The notes beneath the pieces are model-generated. The model ran no database searches. It worked only from the letters and a program-made list of their open reading frames with translations, and was not told the DNA's origin. Shown here one piece after another: positions 1 through 4,476 of a DNA stretch of 6,235 nt. The DNA comes from Bacteroides sp. (lineage in GTDB: Bacteria > Bacteroidota > Bacteroidia > Bacteroidales > Muribaculaceae), in the NCBI GenBank assembly GCA_014801605.1, contig JAAVDU010000057.1:1-6235 (forward strand), written 5' to 3'. Each line of letters opens with the position of its first letter. Positions within the stretch are counted from its first letter, which is position 1. The position numbers and the translations under genes are program-made.

Positions 1-78
1 CGAACCAGCTGTTTCGCCGTTTGCATAGGCATCCCAATCGAAATCTTCAATCGGGGTTTGAACTTTAGATTCAGTCAT
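1..78 (-). CDS. rpsA: 30S ribosomal protein S1, N-terminal fragment (runs off left edge)
   Basis: Only the first 26 codons are present, read leftwards from an ATG at 78-76. The peptide starts MTESKVQTPIEDFDWDAYAN and continues GETAGS. The pattern 'P-I/V-E-D-F-x-W-D-A' followed by 'GET' is the N-terminus I recognise from Bacteroidales S1 proteins, just ahead of the S1 (OB-fold) repeats. S1 binds mRNA on the 30S subunit and helps load messages that lack a strong Shine-Dalgarno sequence. That fits this window, where most starts have A/T-rich leaders. The bases before the ATG (TTATTAACTTTTA) also show no Shine-Dalgarno. A strong promoter lies about 60 bp upstream, so the gene is probably transcribed on its own rather than from the block to its right. 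The identification rests on a short stretch, but the match is characteristic. Confidence 0.85.
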   Translation of the reverse strand, partial: MTESKVQTPIEDFDWDAYANGETAGS

Positions 79-140
79 TAAAAGTTAATAAATAGGTTGA
101 TAATTCTCTACCTCGCGCGGATACTCCATCGCGAGCGCCG

Positions 141-172
141 CAAAGGTACGCTTTTTTTCTGTAATGCGCAAA
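141..172 (-). promoter_or_regulatory. rpsA promoter, Bacteroidetes sigma-ABfr type
   Basis: On the minus strand, TTTG (172-169) is followed after exactly 20 bases by TACCTTTG (148-141). This matches the Bacteroidetes -33 (TTTG) and -7 (TAnnTTTG) elements with their usual spacing. Transcription should start near 133-136, giving a leader of about 55-58 nt before the rpsA ATG at 78. The -33 element touches the outer end of the terminator hairpin at 173-200, so the upstream transcription unit ends where the rpsA promoter begins. The start point is inferred, not observed. Confidence 0.8.
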
Positions 173-200
173 TAAAAAGCGCCTTGTGGGGCGCTTTTTA
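173..200 (-). terminator. Intrinsic terminator of the DUF4954-end transcription unit
   Basis: Perfect 11-bp inverted repeat: TAAAAAGCGCC (173-183) and GGCGCTTTTTA (190-200), with a 6-base loop. Read on the minus strand, the second arm ends in TTTTTATTTG, giving the U-rich tail. It lies 24 bases past the TGA of the DUF4954 gene. The repeat is symmetrical and has a T8 run on the plus side too, so it could work in both directions, but no plus-strand gene reads into it. Confidence 0.85.
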
Positions 201-224
201 TGAATTTTTTTTATTTATCTTGCC

Positions 225-1958
225 TCAAAGGGCCAGCATCTTCGTCTCGCGGGCCAGTGTGTCGAGATATTCGTTGCGGTCATCTTCCACAAATGTGTCG
301 AATTGGTCGGCCCCCGCCGGGATGATCGACGCCCGGCTGCGCCACCATTCCCCGAACCTTCTCCCTATCCAGGAGAGCTGTAGGTCTTCATAGCGCTCGA
401 AGGCTTCCGTGAATACCGATTCCGCTTCCTCCACAGTGTCGCACGACAGTGCTTTCTCAAGCACTACGCGCGGCACAATCTGCCCTCCGACATCCACCCA
501 TTCACCTGCCGGCTCCCCGTCGTTGTCGGGGAAGACCCCTTCGGGGAGGGTGAGGGAGAGGTATTTGTAGATCGCCGCCGTATATAGCATCTTGGCGCGC
601 TCAAGGGCCGCCCGGGTGAATTTCATACCTTTATAGCGGAGGTAGAGATCGTCGTCGGTGTGCATCGTCAGCAACTCCGTGATAGTGTCTATCGCGTTGA
701 GCATGCTGTCTACGGTATAGGGGTTGAGCACACTGTAGTTGATACGGTCGAACAGCGGCAGACGGCGTTTCTGCCGGCGGTCGCGGGCCGGCCATTTCTT
801 CTCGTCGCGCATAAGTCCGCAGGAGCGCAACATCGCTCCCGGCACAACCACTGTGGCCCCCCTCTCATCGCCGAAGAGGTAGGAGAAGGGGAATAGTGAT
901 GAATCGGGGTGAGTCTTGTGCTGACCCATCACGAGGGAGAAGGCCCCGATCTTGGCCCCGAGCATAACGTAGGCTCCCGAGGATGTCTTCACACCGCGCT
1001 CGAACACTCCCCAATGCACGGGACCGAGCTTATACATATGGTTGCTCTGGTTGGTGGCGGAGCCGGCGTTCATGAAGGCCGTCTGTATCCCGATGAGCAG
1101 CGACGCTTTGTGCATGCTCACGGAGTAGGGGCCGGCAAGCACGGCGCAAGCCTCTCCGTTCTCAAACGAGCTGTTGGCGAAGAAGAGGGAATCGTGGGCT
1201 GTGAAGCCCTTCTCAAGACGTGCCCCCTGGCCTATGTAGCAGTCTCTTACGATACAGCCGGAATCTACCACTCCATCCTCTATTATGAAGTTTTCGGCAT
1301 CGACCCCTTGCCCTACATATGCGAGCCCCTTCCCGGGAGCGGCATTGTTGAAGATTGAGCCGTTCACAAGAGAGCGTGCCCCGTCGACCCTTACCTCAGG
1401 CCCTACGCTGACGTTGAGCAGCAATCCGCAGTCGCGCACCACGGCCCTGTCACCTATGGAGTGGGGTGGCATCTTGGTGTCGAGAAATTCCTGAAAGGTG
1501 GGGGAGAGACGGTTTTCAAGCCAGTTGGGCACCCTCGCCATGAGTGTGGCTATCTGGCTGGAGAGGCCGGGATAGGCTTTCACCGGTCGGGAGCCGGTCT
1601 CGTCGAGGGCGCATATCGTGGTGCCCACTCCGCAGGGAGCCTCCTCCTCAAACGCGATGCGGGCTACATTCTCAATCACGGCGTCGCGTCCTATATGACA
1701 GTTCACTATCCCTCCGGGCACATCCCTCACGATAGCTCCCGCCTCTATGCTGACGCGTCCTCCGAACCTTACGTTGCGTATCTCGCTTAAGTCGGTGTCG
1801 GGGGAGATTCTCACCTCATCCCAGTCGGTGGCGGAGCATCCCTGCTTCTCAAGGGCCGCTATCTGCCACCATGTCAGCAGGCGCGGCGGACGCGCTGTGT
1901 CAGGATTCTGCTGATTCTCCATCATTTCCGGATTCTCCGTCATCATAGTCATTGTCAT
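225..1958 (-). CDS. DUF4954 family protein (left-handed beta-helix, LpxA-like superfamily)
   Basis: A 577-residue protein that I place in the DUF4954 family, conserved in Bacteroidetes and of unknown function. Residues about 60-110 and 165-350 are rich in hexapeptide-like steps (for example 'CHIGRDAVIENV', 'CIVRDCYIGQGARLEKGF'), typical of left-handed beta-helix proteins related to LpxA acyltransferases and sugar-nucleotidyltransferase tails. Family signatures seen are HDSLFFANSSFENGEACA (255-272) and NAGSATNQSNHMYKLGP (297-313), then 'KTHPDSSLFPFSYLFG' (348-363). The last ~200 residues are alpha-helical, with KKWPARD at 387-393. No signal peptide, so cytosolic. It is somewhat shorter than the ~650 residues I recall for Bacteroides relatives. 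The start is uncertain: Met codons at 1958, 1952, 1946, 1943, 1925 and 1922 are all in frame. The pair at 1925/1922 has a GGAG about 12 bases upstream and gives less overlap with hflX. Overlap indicates co-transcription and likely translational coupling with hflX. Confidence 0.85.
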   Translation of the reverse strand: MTMTMMTENPEMMENQQNPDTARPPRLLTWWQIAALEKQGCSATDWDEVRISPDTDLSEIRNVRFGGRVSIEAGAIVRDVPGGIVNCHIGRDAVIENVARIAFEEEAPCGVGTTICALDETGSRPVKAYPGLSSQIATLMARVPNWLENRLSPTFQEFLDTKMPPHSIGDRAVVRDCGLLLNVSVGPEVRVDGARSLVNGSIFNNAAPGKGLAYVGQGVDAENFIIEDGVVDSGCIVRDCYIGQGARLEKGFTAHDSLFFANSSFENGEACAVLAGPYSVSMHKASLLIGIQTAFMNAGSATNQSNHMYKLGPVHWGVFERGVKTSSGAYVMLGAKIGAFSLVMGQHKTHPDSSLFPFSYLFGDERGATVVVPGAMLRSCGLMRDEKKWPARDRRQKRRLPLFDRINYSVLNPYTVDSMLNAIDTITELLTMHTDDDLYLRYKGMKFTRAALERAKMLYTAAIYKYLSLTLPEGVFPDNDGEPAGEWVDVGGQIVPRVVLEKALSCDTVEEAESVFTEAFERYEDLQLSWIGRRFGEWWRSRASIIPAGADQFDTFVEDDRNEYLDTLARETKMLAL

Positions 1959-2727
1959 ATTTCTGGAAAAGGAAGTCGTTGTAGGGGAAGCGTTCGGTGT
2001 GTATCTCTTTCGCCTTCTCGTAAAGCATCTCTTTCAGTGCGTCGATGTTGATGCGATCTTTTGCCGAGATGAAAACGCAGTTGTTGGCCATACGGGCCAT
2101 CCATGTGCTCTTGAATTCATCAAGGGAGATATTCTCGCGGGTGGAGGGGGTGAGATCGTCGGGATCCTTGGGGGTGTAGGTGAAGGCGTCGATCTTGTTA
2201 AACACCATTATCACCGGTTTCGGATTGTTGCCGCATACATCCTGAAGAGTCTTGTTGACCACCTCGATCTGTTCCTCGAATCCGGGGTGGGAGATATCCA
2301 CCACATGCACGAGGAGATCGGCCTCCCTCACCTCGTCGAGTGTAGATTTGAAGGAGTCAACAAGGTGTGTCGGGAGTTTGCGTATGAATCCTACCGTGTC
2401 GGTGAGCAGGAAGGGGAGATTGTCGATTATCACTTTCCTTACGGTGGTGTCGAGAGTTGCGAAAAGCTTGTTTTCGGCAAACACGTCGCTCTTGCTCAGA
2501 AGGTTCATAAGGGTCGACTTCCCGACGTTGGTGTATCCTACGAGTGCCACACGGGTGAGCTTCCCTCGGTTCTTTCGCTGTATGCTCTTCTGGCGGTCGA
2601 TATGCTGGAGCTCATCCTTGAGGCGTGATATCTTGTCGAGGATTATACGGCGGTCGGTCTCGATCTGGGTCTCGCCCGGGCCACGCATACCGATACCGCC
2701 TCGCTGACGCTCAAGGTGAGTCCACAT
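1900..2727 (-). CDS. hflX: HflX GTPase domain fragment (275 aa from first internal ATG)
   Basis: Begins at the first ATG after the premature stop; nine codons (QYLLPRLTR) lie between them. Residues 10-27 carry the glycine-rich linker and the family signature GGIGMRGPGETQIETDRR. The G domain is complete: G1 GYTNVGKS (64-71), G2 region ATLDTTVR (90-97), G3 DTVG (110-113), G4 NKID (177-180), G5 SAK (221-223). Before it is the helical stretch 28-56, and after it the short C-terminal domain ending in FPYNDFLFQKY (247-257). The last ~18 residues are acidic and repetitive (DGES twice) and overlap the 5' end of the DUF4954 gene. A GAGG at 2740-2737, nine bases before the ATG, could allow re-initiation, but those bases also encode the conserved PRLTR, so the match may be chance. 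Fold and GTP binding look intact; whether it is made is unknown. Confidence 0.85.
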   Translation of the reverse strand: MWTHLERQRGGIGMRGPGETQIETDRRIILDKISRLKDELQHIDRQKSIQRKNRGKLTRVALVGYTNVGKSTLMNLLSKSDVFAENKLFATLDTTVRKVIIDNLPFLLTDTVGFIRKLPTHLVDSFKSTLDEVREADLLVHVVDISHPGFEEQIEVVNKTLQDVCGNNPKPVIMVFNKIDAFTYTPKDPDDLTPSTRENISLDEFKSTWMARMANNCVFISAKDRINIDALKEMLYEKAKEIHTERFPYNDFLFQKYDNDYDDGESGNDGESAES

Positions 2728-2754
2728 CCTGGTAAGCCTCGGCAGGAGGTACTG

Positions 2755-3162
2755 TTACTGTGCCAGTTCCACCTGTGTGCGTGCCGTGGCTGTCTGTGCG
2801 CGTTTGGCGAATATGTCGAGGATGAGGCTCGTACGGTCGAGTATCTTTACCTTGAGCTCACGCTCTATGTTCGACACCTGCTTCGGTGAGAGGTCGTCGT
2901 CGAAAATCACAAGCCCTATGTCGTTATCCTCTATATATTGGCGTATCTCTTCCAGTTTCCCTTTCCCTACATAAGTGCGGGGGTTGGGATACTCGAGTTT
3001 CTGAATGAATCTCTTTTCCGGCTCTGCTCCGGCTGTGCGGGCAAGGAAATCGAGTTCATCGAGATATTCCTTTACTTTCGCCTCATTTTGCCGGAGGGTG
3101 ACGAGGCCTACGAGCACGGTTCGTTCGTTGGCCTCCTGGTTTATGATATTGTCTTCAATCAT
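2755..3162 (-). CDS. hflX: HflX N-terminal domain fragment (135 aa, ends at premature TAA)
   Basis: This piece holds the HflX N-terminal domain. VLVGLV (16-21) opens the first strand, followed by 'LEYPNPRTYVGKGKLEEI' (about 56-73), the family motif containing the conserved Y-V/I-G-K-G-K. Next come 'VIFDDDLSPKQVSNIERELKVKILDRT' and the helix 'ILDIFAKRAQTATARTQVELAQ' leading to the stop. In complete proteins this domain binds ribosomal RNA near the peptidyl-transferase centre and adenine nucleotides, and a glycine-rich linker joins it to the GTPase domain. Here the chain ends before the linker, so alone it could not act as a GTPase. ATG at 3162 is the natural start: the N-terminal extension 'MIEDNIINQEANERT' has the usual family form. 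The leader (GCATTACCGTA) has no Shine-Dalgarno. No clear promoter was found in the 128 bp up to the OmpH-like gene. Confidence 0.85.
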   Translation of the reverse strand: MIEDNIINQEANERTVLVGLVTLRQNEAKVKEYLDELDFLARTAGAEPEKRFIQKLEYPNPRTYVGKGKLEEIRQYIEDNDIGLVIFDDDLSPKQVSNIERELKVKILDRTSLILDIFAKRAQTATARTQVELAQ

Positions 3163-3218
3163 TACGGTAATGCTTTTGTAAGAGTAACGCCCGGAAGTGG
3201 CATAGGGTTGAATTCAGC

Positions 3219-3251
3219 GGGCGGACCGGCTGCATCGGAGCCGGCCCGCCC
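3219..3251 (-). terminator. GC-rich hairpin between the OmpH-like gene and hflX (possible terminator)
   Basis: Inverted repeat with arms 3219-3230 and 3240-3251: 11 G/C pairs and one A/C mismatch, around a 9-base loop. It lies 40 bases past the TAA of the OmpH-like gene and 57 bases before the hflX ATG. On the minus strand it is followed by CCGCTGAATTCAACC, with no U-run, so it is not a classical intrinsic terminator. It may cause partial termination, protect the 3' end of the upstream message, or attenuate read-through into hflX. Confidence 0.5.
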
Positions 3252-3290
3252 TTATTCATGTGGAAGGTGTGGAATCCTCTGTGGGGAGGA

Positions 3291-3899
3291 TTATTTCTTC
3301 ACCTTGTTGTATTTTGCGTTCAGGCCCTCCACAACATCGTCGGTGATGTCGAGTTCGGGTGAGATATAGAGAGTTGCGGCTTTGAAGAAGATGGCGTCAT
3401 ACCCTTTCTTCGCGTTGTATTCCTTGATGAAGGCCTCGATGGAGTCGTTTACAGCCTTATGGGCAGTCATGGCGGCGTTTTCGAAGTTGCTCTGGAGAGT
3501 TGCCACGGCTTTCTGGGCGTTTGCCTGCATGTTGGTGATCTTCTCCTGGTCAGCTTTGTAGGAAGCCTCGGAGAGATAGCCGTTGTTCTGCATCTTGTTC
3601 TGCATATTGTTGGCAAACGACTGGATGGAGTTCTCATGACGCTTCACTTCGCTTTCCATGTTGGTCTGCATGCGGAGCATCTCCTCATTGTAGTCTTTGG
3701 CGAGGTTGTATTTGCTCAGCACGGTGTCAAGATCTACATAGCGGTAGTTGGGAAGGGCGGGTTTCCCGGCCTCTGCAGTCGTCTGGGCTGGAGCCGGTGT
3801 GGCTGCTGTCTTCTTGTCGGCTGAGTCGCAGGAGGGGATTGTGAGGAGCATGGAGAGGGCAAAGGTTGCCATCGAAGCTCTGAAAAGATTTTTTTTCAT
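3291..3899 (-). CDS. OmpH/Skp family lipoprotein, putative periplasmic chaperone
   Basis: A 202-residue protein with a lipoprotein signal peptide: basic start MKKNLFR, hydrophobic core 8-20, then IPSC with the acylated Cys at residue 24. A low-complexity Ala/Thr/Pro tether (about 28-50) follows. The Skp-like domain starts at YRYVDLDTVLSKY (52-64), continues as a long Gln/Asn/Met-rich coiled coil (about 65-165) and closes with YDAIFFKAATLYISPELDIT (167-186), the strand and 'DITDDVVEGLN' ending typical of OmpH proteins. E. coli Skp is a soluble periplasmic trimer that holds unfolded outer-membrane proteins; this version would be tethered to a membrane. The Asp after Cys would favour inner-membrane retention under the E. 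coli rule, which may not apply in Bacteroidetes. ATG at 3899 is clear because the signal peptide starts there. A candidate promoter lies about 140 bp upstream. Natural stop is TAA, evidence that TAA terminates in this genome. Confidence 0.88.
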   Translation of the reverse strand: MKKNLFRASMATFALSMLLTIPSCDSADKKTAATPAPAQTTAEAGKPALPNYRYVDLDTVLSKYNLAKDYNEEMLRMQTNMESEVKRHENSIQSFANNMQNKMQNNGYLSEASYKADQEKITNMQANAQKAVATLQSNFENAAMTAHKAVNDSIEAFIKEYNAKKGYDAIFFKAATLYISPELDITDDVVEGLNAKYNKVKK

Positions 3900-4001
3900 T
3901 ATTTCCTGATAAGTTATTGTTGTTGCGTTCTGTTGGCTTTGGCGGGGTTAGCGCCGCCGCGGTCTGCGCGTACACCTTTGCAGGCGTGCCCGGTCAGAAA
4001 G

Positions 4002-4026
4002 GAGTGGCTTCGCGAGAAGATCACTC
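4002..4026 (-). other. Stem-loop at the predicted 5' end of the OmpH-like gene message
   Basis: GAGTG (4002-4006) pairs with CACTC (4022-4026) and CTTC (4008-4011) with GAAG (4016-4019), with a small internal loop between and a four-base apical loop. If transcription starts about 7 bases after the minus-strand box at 4044-4037, this hairpin begins within a few bases of the RNA 5' end, a position that often stabilises a leader. The rest of the leader to the ATG at 3899 is ~100 nt and ends in an A/C-rich unstructured stretch. Confidence 0.4.
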
Positions 4027-4036
4027 TTACGGAGAG

Positions 4037-4044
4037 CAAAAGTA
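4037..4044 (-). promoter_or_regulatory. Candidate -7 box for the OmpH-like gene
   Basis: TACTTTTG on the minus strand (4044-4037) is a full match to the Bacteroidetes -7 consensus TAnnTTTG. No TTTG sits 19-21 bases upstream; the bases there read CACT, so the -33 element is weak or absent. If used, it gives a ~130-nt leader for the lipoprotein gene. It is the only good -7 match between the gene and the hairpin at 4102-4132. Confidence 0.5.
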
Positions 4045-4101
4045 GCGCAATTCCGCAAAATATGAGTGCCAATAAGGTTATTTTCACTTTTTTTAATTGT
4101 T

Positions 4102-4132
4102 TTTCACCTCTCGGCTACGCTGTGAGGTGAGA
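4102..4132. repeat. Imperfect inverted repeat in the intergenic region
   Basis: TCACCTC (4104-4110) pairs with GAGGTGA (4124-4130). After one T/T mismatch the stem continues as CGGC (4112-4115) with GCTG (4119-4122), including one G/U pair, closing on a 3-base loop. No U-tract follows on either strand, so it is not a standard terminator. It could be a protein-binding palindrome or part of a structured RNA made from the minus-strand box pair at 4193-4164. Confidence 0.45.
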
Positions 4133-4163
4133 TGATGCGCACGCCGAAGTTCGTTTCTATCTG

Positions 4164-4193
4164 CAAAATTAGGAAAAAACGTGCATATACAAA
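4164..4193 (-). promoter_or_regulatory. Second minus-strand promoter-like site
   Basis: TTTG (4193-4190) and TAATTTTG (4171-4164) on the minus strand, with an 18-base spacer, slightly short of the usual 19-21. The predicted start near 4157 would give an RNA running through the stem-loop at 4102-4132 towards the OmpH-like gene, with a ~255-nt leader, or a separate small RNA. A/T richness here raises the chance of a random match. Confidence 0.35.
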
Positions 4194-4273
4194 AGAAAAC
4201 AGCGATTTTATTGAGGTAGATAGGTTTTTCTTCGGCTCGATCTCCTCTGTAGCCTCACTGCTCTCTTTATCCG

Positions 4274-4309
4274 CTCCCCTCCCGGAATGGCTGCGGAGGG
4301 GGAGGGGAG
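4274..4309. repeat. Perfect 10-bp pyrimidine/purine inverted repeat upstream of pepD
   Basis: CTCCCCTCCC (4274-4283) and GGGAGGGGAG (4300-4309) are perfect complements around a 16-base spacer. One strand of each arm is all purine. It lies ~32 bp upstream of the pepD -33 element. As RNA it would form a very stable hairpin; as DNA the G-tracts could adopt unusual structures. No U-run follows, so terminator function is doubtful. The role is unknown. Confidence 0.5.
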
Positions 4310-4340
4310 GGTAAGACCGGGGAGTTATGTTGCATCCCGG

Positions 4341-4372
4341 TTTGTAAGGATGATTTTTTTTTTGTACTTTTG
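4341..4372 (+). promoter_or_regulatory. pepD promoter, Bacteroidetes sigma-ABfr type
   Basis: TTTG (4341-4344), a 20-base spacer containing a T10 run (4354-4363), then TACTTTTG (4365-4372). Both elements match the Bacteroidetes consensus and the spacing equals that of the rpsA promoter in this window. Expected start is near 4378-4380, giving a leader of just under 100 nt before the pepD ATG. It should also drive the downstream muramidase-like gene. Confidence 0.8.
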
Positions 4373-4476
4373 GGAAAATTTCCTCCCGCCGGCGGTTTTC
4401 CACATCTCTCCCGACGTCGCGCTACACGGGGAAATCAACAGTATAATACCGGACACAACACAAAAAATTGAATATT

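Larger units (their letters stand above)
1900..3162 (-). pseudogene. hflX: hflX, full-length frame interrupted by one in-frame TAA
   Basis: Reading from the ATG at 3162 to the TGA at 1902-1900 gives one uninterrupted frame of 420 codons plus stop, about the length of known HflX proteins, except for TAA at 2757-2755 (codon 136). The translation around it is ...TQVELAQ-stop-QYLLPRLTRMW.... In Bacteroidetes relatives I recall, this position is Tyr (AQYxYLLPRL), so a third-base change from TAC or TAT explains it. There is no frameshift and both sides are otherwise well conserved, which points to a very recent nonsense mutation, a base error, or a tolerated split. HflX is a stress-linked GTPase that binds the 50S subunit and splits stalled or hibernating ribosomes. 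It sits between an OmpH-like gene and the DUF4954 gene on the same strand. The two pieces are described separately. Confidence 0.8.
3900..4476. other. 577-bp divergent intergenic region without a convincing gene
   Basis: Separates the minus-strand OmpH-like gene from plus-strand pepD. Open frames here (up to 99 codons) show no recognisable protein family, have biased composition and cross obvious regulatory sequence, so I treat them as non-coding. What can be seen: a pepD promoter (4341-4372), one or two minus-strand promoter-like boxes (4037-4044 and 4164-4193), stem-loops at 4002-4026 and 4102-4132, and a purine/pyrimidine inverted repeat at 4274-4309. The stretch 4060-4260 is A/T-rich compared with the flanking genes. 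At 3940-3975 is a G/C-rich segment that can fold (GGCGG with CCGCC). A small RNA or structured leader is possible but not shown. Confidence 0.6.

Noticed and set aside
1999..2628. Plus-strand open frame of 209 codons opposite hflX
   Set aside because: Shadow of the hflX coding sequence; the GTPase motifs on the minus strand are unambiguous and no promoter precedes the plus-strand frame.
2755..2757. Codon reassignment (TAA read as an amino acid) as the reason for the hflX stop
   Set aside because: TAA ends the OmpH-like gene at its expected C-terminus, and no other conserved gene in the window contains an internal TAA.
4102..4132. Intrinsic terminator at the 4104-4130 inverted repeat
   Set aside because: No U-run follows the stem on either strand and no gene ends nearby.
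4104..4403. Minus-strand open frame of 99 codons in the intergenic region
   Set aside because: It runs antisense through the pepD promoter and the 4274-4309 inverted repeat, has no recognisable domain, and its composition follows the underlying repeats.
4468..4476. TTG at 4468 as the pepD start
   Set aside because: The ATG three codons later begins exactly at the family N-terminus and gives 485 residues, the same length as E. coli PepD; the TTG has no ribosome-binding advantage.
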